A stretch of DNA of 64,000 bases from an uncultured Clostridium sp. GTDB taxonomy: Bacteria > Bacillota > Clostridia > TANB77 > CAG-508. The notes beneath the pieces are model-generated. The model was not told the origin of the DNA and made no database searches. It saw only the letters and a program-made list of their open reading frames with translations. Made by a program: the position numbers and the translations under genes. The number at the start of each line of letters is the position of its first letter. Position 1 is the first letter of the stretch. This document shows positions 51,847-60,427 of this stretch, piece after piece. Where the stretch lies: the NCBI GenBank assembly GCA_958422985.1, contig CATZPY010000001.1:62001-126000 (forward strand). The letters run 5' to 3'.

Positions 51847-51876
51847 TTGACTTTTAGAAATAAATGAATATATAAT
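51847..51876 (+). promoter_or_regulatory. Sigma-A-type promoter of gatCAB
   Basis: TTGACT (51847-51852) and TATAAT (51871-51876) with an 18-base spacer, 32 bases before gatC. It lies back to back with the aspS promoter; the gat leader is too short for a T-box. Confidence 0.7.
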
Positions 51877-51908
51877 AAATGCGATATAAAACGCAAGGAG
51901 ATGAAGGT

Positions 51909-52205
51909 ATGAGTAAAAATACAGTAAGTAAAGATGAATTATTACACATTGCGAAATTAGCTGACTTAAATATTAAAGAAGAAGAAATGGATAAATATTT
52001 AGAAAATTTGCAAGAAATATTAAATTTTGCAGATATAATAAATAAAGCAGATGTAAACAATTTAGATATTACAATTGGTGCAAATGAAAATAAAAATGAG
52101 TTTAGAAAAGATGAAGTAAAAGAATTTGGAGATTTAGAAGCATTACTTCAAAATGCACCAAGTAAAGAACAAAATATGTTTAAAATTCCAAAAGTTATAA
52201 ATTAA
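51909..52205 (+). CDS. gatC: Asp/Glu-tRNA amidotransferase subunit GatC
   Basis: A 98-residue GatC with DELLHIAKLADLNIKEEEMDKY and the C-terminal FKIPKVI. It holds GatA and GatB together in the complex that turns Asp-tRNA-Asn and Glu-tRNA-Gln into Asn- and Gln-tRNA. The start at 51909 has AAGGAGATGA upstream. It is the first gene of gatC-gatA-gatB. Confidence 0.95.
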   Translation: MSKNTVSKDELLHIAKLADLNIKEEEMDKYLENLQEILNFADIINKADVNNLDITIGANENKNEFRKDEVKEFGDLEALLQNAPSKEQNMFKIPKVIN

Positions 52206-52245
52206 TAGGTAAATACCTAAGCCAATATAAATAAAGGAGGCAAAT

Positions 52246-53715
52246 ATGAATATTACAGAATTAACAGTACATGAGCTTAAAGAAAAATTAGAGAAAAAAG
52301 AGCTTACAAGTTATGAAATTACAAAAGCATATATAGAAAAAATAGAAGAAAAAGAAAAAGATGTACAAGCTTTTGTTACAACTTTAGAAAAAGATGCTTT
52401 AGAAAAAGCAGAAGAAATAGATAAAAAAATAGCAAATGGAGAAATTATAGAAAAATTAGCTGGAATTCCAATAGGAATTAAAGATAATATATGTACAAAA
52501 GGTGTTAAAACAACATGTTCTTCAAAAATGCTAGAGAACTTTATTGCACCATATGATGCAACAGTTATGGAAAAAATAAATTCGGAAAATCTTATAAATT
52601 TAGGAAAATTAAATATGGACGAATTTGCTATGGGTGGTTCAACAGAACATTCATATTTTCATGTTACAAGAAACCCATGGAACTTAAATAAAGTACCAGG
52701 TGGATCTTCAGGAGGATCTGCTGCAGCTGTAGCAGCTGGAATGGTACCATGGGCATTAGGAACAGATACAGGAGGATCTATAAGAGAGCCAGCTAGTTTT
52801 TGTGGTGTTGTAGGATTAAAACCAACTTATGGTTTAGTTTCAAGATATGGTGTTGTAGCATTTGCATCATCATTAGACCAAGTTGGACCAATTACAAAAG
52901 ATGTAACAGACTCAGCAATGCTTCTTAATATAATCACAGGAAAAGACAAAATGGATTCAACATCTGTAGAAAGACCAAAGGTTGATTATACAAAAGCATT
53001 AAAGAATGATATTAAAGGTTTAAAAATAGCAGTTCCAAAAGAATTATTTGCTGAAGGAATAAATGAAGAAGTAAAAGCAAGTTTAGAAAAAGCGATAGAA
53101 ACATATAAAAAGCTAGGAGCAGAAATTTCAGAAGTTTCTTTAAATATAGCAGAGTATGCTTTGGCTTCATACTATATAATTGCTTGTGCAGAGGCAAGTT
53201 CAAATTTAGGTAGATTTGATGGAGTTAGATATGGGCATAGAGCGAAAGAATTTAATAATTTAAAAGAACTATATAGAAATTCTAGAACAGAAGGTTTTGG
53301 ACCAGAAGTTAAAAGGAGAATAATATTAGGAACATATGTATTAAGCTCAGGATATTATGATGCATATTACAAAAAGGCACAACAAGTACGTACATTGGTT
53401 ATGAATAAATTTAAGAGTGTATTTGACAATTATGATGTTATTTTAACACCAACATCACCAACAGTTGCTTTTGATATTGGTTCTAAAATTAATGATCCAC
53501 TTGCAATGTATTTAGCAGATATTTGTACAGTTTCTGTAAATATTGCAGGACTTCCTGGAATATCTATTCCATGTGGTGTAGATAAAGAGGGAATGCCAAT
53601 TGGTATGCAATTAATTGGAAATAGATTTACAGAGGAAACATTATTAAACGCTGCATATACTTTCGAACAAAAAGTACAATTTAGAGAAAAATATAAACCG
53701 GAATTTAAAAAGTAG
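52246..53715 (+). CDS. gatA: Asp/Glu-tRNA amidotransferase subunit GatA
   Basis: A 489-residue amidase-signature enzyme: catalytic Lys in IPIGIKDNI and the Ser pair in [14 protein letters not shown] and [12 protein letters not shown]. It frees ammonia from glutamine and passes it to GatB. AAAGGAGG precedes the start. Confidence 0.97.
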   Translation: MNITELTVHELKEKLEKKELTSYEITKAYIEKIEEKEKDVQAFVTTLEKDALEKAEEIDKKIANGEIIEKLAGIPIGIKDNICTKGVKTTCSSKMLENFIAPYDATVMEKINSENLINLGKLNMDEFAMGGSTEHSYFHVTRNPWNLNKVPGGSSGGSAAAVAAGMVPWALGTDTGGSIREPASFCGVVGLKPTYGLVSRYGVVAFASSLDQVGPITKDVTDSAMLLNIITGKDKMDSTSVERPKVDYTKALKNDIKGLKIAVPKELFAEGINEEVKASLEKAIETYKKLGAEISEVSLNIAEYALASYYIIACAEASSNLGRFDGVRYGHRAKEFNNLKELYRNSRTEGFGPEVKRRIILGTYVLSSGYYDAYYKKAQQVRTLVMNKFKSVFDNYDVILTPTSPTVAFDIGSKINDPLAMYLADICTVSVNIAGLPGISIPCGVDKEGMPIGMQLIGNRFTEETLLNAAYTFEQKVQFREKYKPEFKK

Positions 53716-53726
53716 TAAGGAGGAAA

Positions 53727-55172
53727 ATGATGGTAATAGATGGTTATGAAGTAGTAATAGGTCTAGAAGTTCATGCAGAACTTTCTACAAAAACAAAAAT
53801 ATTTTGCTCATGCCCTACAACATTTGGTGCAGAGCCTAATACACATACTTGCCCAATTTGTATGGGAATGCCAGGAACACTTCCTGTACTAAATGAAAAA
53901 GTTGTAGAATATGCAGTAAAAGCAGGTCTTGCAACAAATTGTGAAATAGAAAGAAATAGTAAAAACGATAGAAAAAATTATTTTTACCCAGACTTACCAA
54001 AAGCATATCAAATATCTCAATTTGATAAACCGTTGTGTAATAATGGATATATCGAAATAGAAGATGATGAAGGAAATAAAAAGAAAGTAAGACTTTTAAG
54101 AATTCATATAGAAGAGGATGCAGGTAAGCTAAATCATGATGAGTTTGCTGGAGGAAGTTTAGTAGATCTAAACAGAGCAGGAGTTCCATTAATAGAAATA
54201 GTGTCTGAGCCAGATTTACGTTCAAGTGGCGAAGCTGATAGATATTTGAAAAAACTAAAATCTATATTAGAATATATAGAAGTGTCAGATTGTAAAATGC
54301 AAGAAGGTTCTTTAAGGGCTGATGTAAATGTGTCTGTAAGAAAAGTAGGAGACACAAAATTTGGAACAAGAACAGAAATGAAAAATATGAACTCTTTTAA
54401 ATCAATAACAAGAGCAATAGAATACGAAGTAAAAAGACAAATTGATGTTTTAGAAGATGGTGGAAAAGTAGAACAAGAAACTTTAAGATGGGATGATGTA
54501 TCTGGAAAGACATTTTCTATGAGAGATAAAGAAGATGCACAAGATTATAGATATTTCCCAGATCCAGACTTAGTTGCAATTAGTTTATCAGAAGAATATA
54601 TAGAAAATATAAAAAATAATTTACCAGAACTTCCAGAAAGTAGAAAAGAAAGATATATTAACGAATACAATTTATCTGAAAAAGATGCAAATATTATAAC
54701 AGGTTCTAAATATTTGTCAGATTTATTTGAAGATGCAAGTGAAGTATGTGGAAATAGAAAGGCTGTTAACAACTGGATAATTTCTGATATTTCTAGAATT
54801 TTAAATGAAAAAGAATTAGAACCAGACCAAATACCATTTAAAGCAGAGCATTTAGGGCATTTAGTAGAATTAATAGATAAAGGAACAATTAGTTCTAGTA
54901 TTGGTAAAAAGGTAATAGAAGAATTGTTTGAAAATCCAGCAGAGCCAGAAGAAATTATAAAAGAAAAAGGTTGGATACAAATTTCAGACGAAGGAGCAAT
55001 AAAAGAAGTTGTACTAAAAGTATTAGAAGAAAATCCAAATTCTGTAAGCGACTATAAGGCAGGAAAAGATAGAGCACTAGGATTCTTAGTAGGACAAGCA
55101 ATGAAGCTAACTAAAGGAAAAGCAAATCCACAAATGTTAAATAAAATGCTAAAAGACGAATTAAGTAAATAA
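53727..55172 (+). CDS. gatB: Asp/Glu-tRNA amidotransferase subunit GatB
   Basis: A 481-residue GatB with VIGLEVHAELSTKTKIFCSC and CPICMGMPG (zinc Cys), NRAGVPLIEIVSEPD, RADVNVSVR, and the C-terminal YqeY-like tRNA-binding part. It activates the tRNA-linked Asp or Glu. It starts 11 bases after gatA with AAGGAGG. Repeat A with a hairpin follows and may end the operon. Confidence 0.97.
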   Translation: MMVIDGYEVVIGLEVHAELSTKTKIFCSCPTTFGAEPNTHTCPICMGMPGTLPVLNEKVVEYAVKAGLATNCEIERNSKNDRKNYFYPDLPKAYQISQFDKPLCNNGYIEIEDDEGNKKKVRLLRIHIEEDAGKLNHDEFAGGSLVDLNRAGVPLIEIVSEPDLRSSGEADRYLKKLKSILEYIEVSDCKMQEGSLRADVNVSVRKVGDTKFGTRTEMKNMNSFKSITRAIEYEVKRQIDVLEDGGKVEQETLRWDDVSGKTFSMRDKEDAQDYRYFPDPDLVAISLSEEYIENIKNNLPELPESRKERYINEYNLSEKDANIITGSKYLSDLFEDASEVCGNRKAVNNWIISDISRILNEKELEPDQIPFKAEHLGHLVELIDKGTISSSIGKKVIEELFENPAEPEEIIKEKGWIQISDEGAIKEVVLKVLEENPNSVSDYKAGKDRALGFLVGQAMKLTKGKANPQMLNKMLKDELSK

Positions 55173-55179
55173 CTTATAA

Positions 55180-55236
55180 AACCGGGATTAAGGATGCCTC
55201 CGAAATCGGAGGACAGACCTTAAAATCCCGGTTAAT
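55180..55236 (+). repeat. Dispersed palindromic repeat A, copy 9 (with inner hairpin)
   Basis: ACCGGGATTAAGGA and TTAAAATCCCGGT form the outer palindrome; the centre holds an added hairpin, CCTCCGAAATCGGAGG, seen in no other copy. It lies between gatB and a convergent small gene. Confidence 0.9.
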
Positions 55237-55462
55237 TTAATTCTTCTTTTATTTTAGAAAAAGCAAAGCCTCCAAATAGAAAACAAAAGAAATATGTAGT
55301 GCCAGCTTGAAATAATAATACTCCAATATGGTATATAAGAGGATGTAAATAAAAGAAATTATAGTATGTTAATGTTAGAATTGACAATAATAAGATAAAA
55401 GAAGAAAATATAATTCCATAATGTACAATCTTTTTGGCTGAATTATCTATTTGCATTTGCAA
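55232..55462 (-). CDS. Small two-helix membrane protein of unknown function
   Basis: A 76-residue protein with two membrane helices (IIFSSFILLLSILTL and VLLFQAGTTYFFCFLFGGF) and a charged C-terminus. TTG at 55462 is six bases from AAGGAAGGA; ATG at 55456 is the other choice. The frame ends inside repeat A copy 9. I know no function. Confidence 0.65.
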   Translation of the reverse strand: MQMQIDNSAKKIVHYGIIFSSFILLLSILTLTYYNFFYLHPLIYHIGVLLFQAGTTYFFCFLFGGFAFSKIKEELN

Positions 55463-55644
55463 TCACGTTCCTTCCTTAATTAGGGTAGTTTTATAATGAA
55501 TTTTATTATAGAAATCATCTTCTAATAATTATAGAATAACATAAAAGAGATAGTAAAACAAATGAAATAATTACCAAATGAAAGCTTCTATAATATAAGA
55601 AAAGTGACTTTGTGACATGTGCATTTCGCTTCGCGAATATACAA

Positions 55645-55679
55645 TAAAAAAAGAAGACGTCTATTAAAATAGAGTCTTC
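55645..55679 (-). terminator. Terminator of rpsT
   Basis: On the minus strand GAAGACTCTATT and AATAGACGTCTTC pair with one mismatch, followed by seven T. The remaining 55463-55644 spacer shows no frame or known signal. Confidence 0.85.
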
Positions 55680-55721
55680 AAATAAAAACTATGCATAATT
55701 TTTATTATAAATTATAAGCAA

Positions 55722-55988
55722 TTAAGCTTTTGCAGCATTTAACTTTTTAGAAAGTTGAGATTTTTTTCTAGCTGCTGTGTTTTTTACTATAACACCTTTA
55801 GCACAAGCTTGATCTATTTTCTTTGTAGCAAAAGAAGTTAATGTTACAGCTTCTTCCATATTTTTAGAATCTATAGCAGCTTCTGCTTTTTTTATAGCTG
55901 TTTTGTATCCAGATTTTATGCTATTATTTCTCATAGTTTTTTTCTTGATAACTTCAACTCTTTTTTTAGCTGATTTTATATTTGGCAT
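55722..55988 (-). CDS. rpsT: Ribosomal protein S20
   Basis: An 88-residue S20: MPNIKSAKKRVEVIKKK, RNNSIKSGYKTAIKKAE and KGVIVKNTAARKKSQL. It binds 16S rRNA in the small subunit. The start at 55988 has AAGGAGGTG six bases upstream. It stands alone, opposite rpiB. Confidence 0.97.
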   Translation of the reverse strand: MPNIKSAKKRVEVIKKKTMRNNSIKSGYKTAIKKAEAAIDSKNMEEAVTLTSFATKKIDQACAKGVIVKNTAARKKSQLSKKLNAAKA

Positions 55989-56183
55989 CCAAAACACCTC
56001 CTTGTTAATTTTTTAAACTAGCATATTAAGTAATAAATGCCTTAATATACGCGCTTAATATTTTACCATGAAATGCTAAAATTAGCAAGTATTTTAGTAA
56101 AAAATATACAATTTACCATAAAATATTGTATTCTAAAAAATCATGTGATATAGTAAAAAAGAATAAAAAAAGGAGGTCTTAAT

Positions 56184-56630
56184 ATGATTGCTATAGGAGC
56201 AGATCATGGGGGATATAAACTAAAAGAAGAAATAAAAGCGTATTTTAATAAACAAGGTATTGAATTTAAAGATTTTGGAACTAATTCAGGAAAAAGAACA
56301 GATTATCCGATTTATGCAAAAAAAGTTGCACAAGCAATGGTGGATAAAGTTGCAGACAAGGGGATATTAATATGTAGATCTGGTTATGGAATGACAGTTG
56401 TAGCTAACAAATTTAAAGGTGTAAGAGCTGCAAGTGTAACTAGTGTAGAATATGCAAAATCTGCTAAAGCAGATGATGATATAAATTTATTAACTTTATC
56501 TGGTGATAATACAGAAGTAAAAGAAGCAATAGATATGATAAATGCATGGCTAGAAACAGAATTTAAAGGTGGAAGATATAAAGAAAGATTAGACATGCTA
56601 GAAAAAATAGAAAATGAAAATATGAAATAG
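56184..56630 (+). CDS. rpiB: Ribose-5-phosphate isomerase B
   Basis: A 148-residue RpiB: IAIGADHGGYKLKEEI, the catalytic Cys in ILICRSGYGMTVVANKFKGVRAA and DDINLLTLSGD. It links ribulose-5-phosphate and ribose-5-phosphate. Many RpiB proteins have GTG in the GxGMSIAANK motif; here it is SGYGMTVVANK. AAAGGAGG precedes the start. Confidence 0.93.
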   Translation: MIAIGADHGGYKLKEEIKAYFNKQGIEFKDFGTNSGKRTDYPIYAKKVAQAMVDKVADKGILICRSGYGMTVVANKFKGVRAASVTSVEYAKSAKADDDINLLTLSGDNTEVKEAIDMINAWLETEFKGGRYKERLDMLEKIENENMK

Positions 56631-56641
56631 AGGTGTTAAAC

Positions 56642-57889
56642 ATGTGGGGAGATATAGCGATTGCATTTTTATTGGCTTTTATAACAGCTTTTATGATGAC
56701 ACCATATTCTATAAAACTAGCGAAAAAAGTAGGTGCGGTAGATGTACCAAAAGATAATAGAAGAATGCATCATAAACCCATACCAAAATTAGGTGGAGTT
56801 GCTGTTATTGCAGGATTTGTAGTTTCGTTTATATATTTAGTAATAACATTATCAATAGAAGATTCATCAAGAATAAACTTATTTGGCGTAGAGCAATATG
56901 GTAAAAAAGTACTTGGATTCTTTATAGGTGTGTTAATTTTAGGAATAACTTGTTTTATAGATGATGTAAAAACAATAAGACCTTTAGCAAAGCTTTCAGG
57001 GCAACTTCTAGCTGCTGTTGCGGTTGTGTTATCTGGAATAAGAATTATAGAGGTGGTACCATTATTTGAATCAGCTGTAGTTAACGAAATAGTTTCTATG
57101 GTATTAACAGTAATTTGGATAATTGTAATTACCAATGCCATAAATTTAATGGATGGATTAGATGGTTTATCTTCTGGAATAACAATGATTTCATGTATAT
57201 CATTATTAATAATATTTTCATTAAATAATTCACCATTAATTGCAATAATAATGATAACAGCATTAGCAGGGGCATTATGTGGATTCCTACCATTTAATTT
57301 TAATCCAGCTAAAACATTTATAGGGGATACAGGGTCTAATTTTTTAGGATTTACATTATCAGTAGTTTCAATTTTAGGTGTTGCGAAAACATATACAGCA
57401 GTTGTAATTATTTTACCAGTAATAGTACTTGGGTTACCAATTTTTGATACACTATGTGCAATCTTAAGAAGAATCCATAAAGGAAAATCATTAAAGGCCA
57501 TATTCCAAGCAGACAAAGGTCATTTACACCATAGAATAGTAAGAAAAGGTTTTTCACAAAAACAAGCAGTTTATATTTTATATGGAATAAGTGCAACATT
57601 TGGAATGTTTGCGGTAATATTATTCGAAAGTGGAATAATAAAAGCAATTTCTTTTGCATTTATGGTAATTGCAGTTATTGCCTTGGGATATAGAAGCTTT
57701 TCAAATTTACGTGGAGATGAAGGAAGCATGTATGAATGCTCGAATTGTAAATATATTTATAATCCAAAAGTAGGAAATGAAACAGCCGGTGTTGGCCCAA
57801 ATACAGAATTTTACGATTTACCAGAAGAATGGAACTGTCCAGTTTGTGGTGAAAGAAAAGATATGTTTACACCATATGAAGAAAAATAA
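56642..57889 (+). CDS. Polyprenyl-phosphate GlcNAc-1-P transferase fused to rubredoxin
   Basis: A 415-residue protein. Residues 1-355 are a MraY/WecA/TagO-type transferase with about eleven helices, DNRRMHHKPIPKLGG, FIDDVKTIRP, NLMDGLDGLSSGI and the His motif DKGHLHHRIVRKG; this group links a sugar phosphate to undecaprenyl phosphate for teichoic acid or polysaccharide. The last 50 residues are a rubredoxin domain with all four iron Cys (366, 369, 399, 402) in YECSNCKY and WNCPVCGE. The fusion is unusual, and a free rubredoxin gene follows. The ATG at 56642 has AGAGGTG upstream. Confidence 0.9.
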   Translation: MWGDIAIAFLLAFITAFMMTPYSIKLAKKVGAVDVPKDNRRMHHKPIPKLGGVAVIAGFVVSFIYLVITLSIEDSSRINLFGVEQYGKKVLGFFIGVLILGITCFIDDVKTIRPLAKLSGQLLAAVAVVLSGIRIIEVVPLFESAVVNEIVSMVLTVIWIIVITNAINLMDGLDGLSSGITMISCISLLIIFSLNNSPLIAIIMITALAGALCGFLPFNFNPAKTFIGDTGSNFLGFTLSVVSILGVAKTYTAVVIILPVIVLGLPIFDTLCAILRRIHKGKSLKAIFQADKGHLHHRIVRKGFSQKQAVYILYGISATFGMFAVILFESGIIKAISFAFMVIAVIALGYRSFSNLRGDEGSMYECSNCKYIYNPKVGNETAGVGPNTEFYDLPEEWNCPVCGERKDMFTPYEEK

Positions 57890-57954
57890 ATTTAAATATT
57901 GATAAAATATGATTTTCATAATATAATTATAAAAAAATTAAAGAGGTGATAAAG

Positions 57955-58107
57955 ATGTATGTTTGTTTAGCTTGTGGATATGTATACGATCCAGAAAAAG
58001 GAGATCCAGATTCTGGAATAGCTCCAGGAACAGCTTTTGAAGATATACCAGAAGATTGGGTTTGTCCACTTTGTGGAGTAGGAAAAGATATGTTTGAAAA
58101 ACAATAA
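57955..58107 (+). CDS. Rubredoxin
   Basis: A 50-residue rubredoxin with [15 protein letters not shown] and WVCPLCG (Cys 4, 7, 37, 40), a one-iron electron carrier common in anaerobes. AGAGGTGA precedes the ATG. It lies 65 bases after the transferase-rubredoxin fusion and resembles its C-terminal domain, so one may derive from the other. Confidence 0.95.
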   Translation: MYVCLACGYVYDPEKGDPDSGIAPGTAFEDIPEDWVCPLCGVGKDMFEKQ

Positions 58108-58116
58108 GAATTATAA

Positions 58117-58157
58117 TAATCTGCTGAACTTCGTATATAGTTGTAGGCAGATTTTCT
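58117..58157 (+). terminator. Terminator after the rubredoxin gene
   Basis: AATCTGC and GCAGATTTTC pair over a loop of about 22 bases. Confidence 0.65.
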
Positions 58158-58190
58158 TATTAAAAGAGCTAATGAACTTTTAAAATATAA

Positions 58191-58225
58191 AACCGGGATT
58201 TTAAGGACCGTCCCCAAATCCCGAT
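58191..58225. repeat. Dispersed palindromic repeat A, copy 10
   Basis: AACCGGGATTTTAAGGACCG, then TCCCCAAATCCCGAT, nearly the same as copy 1 inside the element. It ends 15 bases before the hslO start. Confidence 0.88.
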
Positions 58226-58239
58226 AGGAAGGATAGAAA

Positions 58240-59118
58240 ATGGAAGATAATATAATAAAATTTTTAGCATATAATGGAAGAATTTCTATAACTTGTGCAG
58301 ATACAACAAATTTAATAGAATCTGCAAGAAAAACTCATGACCTAAGCCCAGTTGCAACAGCAGCATTGGGGAGATTACTAACAATGGGGATAATAATGGG
58401 AACAGATTTAAAGTCCGAAAAAGACAATATTACATTACAAGTAAAAGGTGATGGTCCAATAGGAAAAATGGTTGCTGTTGTAAATAGTAATCTAAAAATA
58501 AAAGGGGTAGTAGATAACCCACAAGTTGATGCACCATTAAATGAATTTGGAAAATTGGATGTAGGTGGTGTTGTTGGATTTAATGGATATGTAAATGTAA
58601 TAAAAGATATTGGTTTAAAAGAGCCTTATATTGGTGTAATACCAATTTCATCTGGAGAAATTGCAGAAGATTTTGCAAGATATTTTACAGAGTCAGAACA
58701 AACAAGATCTGCTGTTGCATTAGGAGTTTTAGTAGATAAAAATGGGGTAAAAAATGCAGGAGGATATTTGGTAACAGCTATGCCAGATGCTACAGAAGAG
58801 GATATAACAAAACTGGAAGAAAACATATATAAATCTGGAGCAATTTCTAAAATGCTAGAAAACAATTTATCATTAATAGATATTGCAAAACAAATAACAG
58901 GTGATAAAAATTTAAAAGTTATTAAAAAGGATATGAAACCAAAATATGAATGTGATTGTAGCAAAACAAAAATAGAAAGGGCTCTATTAGCATTAGAAAA
59001 AAATGAACTAAATAAAATTATAGAAGAAGATGGAAAAGCAGAGATAATATGTCATTTTTGTAATAAAAAATATTTATTTTCTAAAGAAGAATTAATAAAT
59101 TTAGTAAATAAAAAATAA
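58240..59118 (+). CDS. hslO: Redox-regulated chaperone Hsp33
   Basis: A 292-residue Hsp33: SPVATAALGRLLTMG, GDGPIGKMVAVVN, GVIPISSGEIAEDFA and a zinc site with CDC and CHFC near residues 240-275. Oxidation of these Cys releases zinc and switches on chaperone activity. AGGAAGG precedes the ATG. Confidence 0.96.
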   Translation: MEDNIIKFLAYNGRISITCADTTNLIESARKTHDLSPVATAALGRLLTMGIIMGTDLKSEKDNITLQVKGDGPIGKMVAVVNSNLKIKGVVDNPQVDAPLNEFGKLDVGGVVGFNGYVNVIKDIGLKEPYIGVIPISSGEIAEDFARYFTESEQTRSAVALGVLVDKNGVKNAGGYLVTAMPDATEEDITKLEENIYKSGAISKMLENNLSLIDIAKQITGDKNLKVIKKDMKPKYECDCSKTKIERALLALEKNELNKIIEEDGKAEIICHFCNKKYLFSKEELINLVNKK

Positions 59119-59150
59119 TAATATGGTTATAATATAATTAGGTGATTATT

Positions 59151-59396
59151 ATTAAAGTATCATATATAAAGTCAATTCATGATAATAATAGTTTTAAGTT
59201 TTTTAAAAATATTGGTATGAATGGTATAGAATTAGAAGAACTAGAAGATGTGGATAAAGTTTTAAATAAACTAATAGATAAAGATTATAAGACATTTTTT
59301 TTAACAAATGAAGTTGCTGGTTATTCACAAGATTTATTTAAAAAATATTATAATTCTAAAGATATAAATATAATAATTGCCAAAACAAAAAAATAG
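59151..59396 (+). CDS. Small protein, V-ATPase subunit F-like fold (possible)
   Basis: A protein of about 81 residues: VSYIKSIHDNNSFKFFKNIG, then ELEDVDKVLNKLIDKDYKTFFLTNEVAGY and INIIIAKT. The strand-helix order and the FFLTNEVA segment recall subunit F of V-type ATPases, but no other subunit is nearby, so this is weak. AGGTGAT stands four bases before ATT at 59151; the GTG at 59142 would lie inside that ribosome site. It precedes a yyaC-like spore gene. Confidence 0.6.
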   Translation: MKVSYIKSIHDNNSFKFFKNIGMNGIELEELEDVDKVLNKLIDKDYKTFFLTNEVAGYSQDLFKKYYNSKDINIIIAKTKK

Positions 59397-59458
59397 TTAT
59401 GTAACTTAAGTGAATATACTATAGAAAAAAGCATATACTGTGGTTATGGAGGGGTACA

Positions 59459-60001
59459 ATGTATTCTAATAACCTAGTATATGCTAATTTTAATTTAGAA
59501 CTAAATAAAATTATAGAAAAAATAAATAAAAAAAGATATTCTAATTTAATTTTTGTTTGTATTGGAAGTAATAAAATGGTAGGAGATAGTTTAGGACCAC
59601 TAATTGGTGAAACTTTATATAAAAATTTAAAAGATAAAAAGATAAAAATATTAGGAAACTTAAAAAATAATGTTAATTCAAAAAATATAAATCAAATATT
59701 AAAAAATATAGAAAAAGAATATACAAAGTCATATGTTATTAGTATAGATTCAGCATTATCAAATAGTATAAAGCCAGGAAATGTTTTTATATTAAAAAAA
59801 GGATTAGTACCAGGCAGTGCATTAAAAAAGAAATCTATAGTAATTGGAAACACTTCTATAAAAGCGATAGTAGGAAAAGATGAAAAAAACTTAGTTAAAA
59901 ATTATTATAATTTAAAAAATGCAGATTATAAAATGATATTAAAATTTTCAAAAAATATTTCTAATATAATATTAGAAAGTATAAAATCTTTAAATTTGTG
60001 A
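59459..60001 (+). CDS. yyaC: YyaC-type spore protein (DUF1256)
   Basis: A 180-residue protein with the YyaC/DUF1256 signature IFVCIGSNKMVGDSLGPLIGE, then SYVISIDSALSNSIKPGNVF and KGLVPGSALKKK. The fold is like the GPR/hydrogenase-maturation proteases and the family is tied to sporulation. GGAGGGG precedes the ATG. It opens a group with spoIVFA/spoIVFB-like genes. Confidence 0.87.
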   Translation: MYSNNLVYANFNLELNKIIEKINKKRYSNLIFVCIGSNKMVGDSLGPLIGETLYKNLKDKKIKILGNLKNNVNSKNINQILKNIEKEYTKSYVISIDSALSNSIKPGNVFILKKGLVPGSALKKKSIVIGNTSIKAIVGKDEKNLVKNYYNLKNADYKMILKFSKNISNIILESIKSLNL

Positions 60002-60037
60002 ATTATTAATATAAATATAGATTTAGAGGTGATACAT

Positions 60038-60364
60038 ATGGAAATGAAAAATATGATAGTATTAAGAAATTTGCCTTCAAATATTGTAGAAGAGGCATGG
60101 GTTATATTAAAACCAGAAATAAAGAATAAGGAAAAAGAAGTAATAAAAAAATTAAAATCAAATGACCTTAAAAGTAGACCAGAAGACGGATATGTTGTAA
60201 AAGAGGCCGAAACAGTAATACATGACTATTTAAAAAATATAAATAATTATGAAGATAAGAAAAAATATAATACAATTATTAAAAAATACAATAAACTTAA
60301 GAAGATAAGTTTTGTAGTGTTTTGCATACTTGCAATAACTTGTATATTAAATTTTATATTTTAA
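60038..60364 (+). CDS. Small tail-anchored protein of unknown function
   Basis: A 108-residue protein: a charged helical part (NMIVLRNLPSNIVEEAWVIL, VVKEAETVIHDYL) and one C-terminal membrane helix (ISFVVFCILAITCILNFIF). The start at 60038 has AGAGGTGAT upstream. By its place between yyaC- and spoIVFA-like genes it may act in sporulation; that is inference. Confidence 0.72.
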   Translation: MEMKNMIVLRNLPSNIVEEAWVILKPEIKNKEKEVIKKLKSNDLKSRPEDGYVVKEAETVIHDYLKNINNYEDKKKYNTIIKKYNKLKKISFVVFCILAITCILNFIF

Positions 60365-60427
60365 ACATAAAAACCTCAACCCATGAATATATTGTACAAA
60401 TATATTACTAAGGAAGAGGTGTTTTTT

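Noticed and set aside
56770..57516. A 248-codon frame antisense to the sugar-phosphate transferase gene
   Set aside because: It has no ribosome site or recognisable motif, and the opposite strand holds a clear, conserved enzyme. Such long shadows are common in AT-rich genes.
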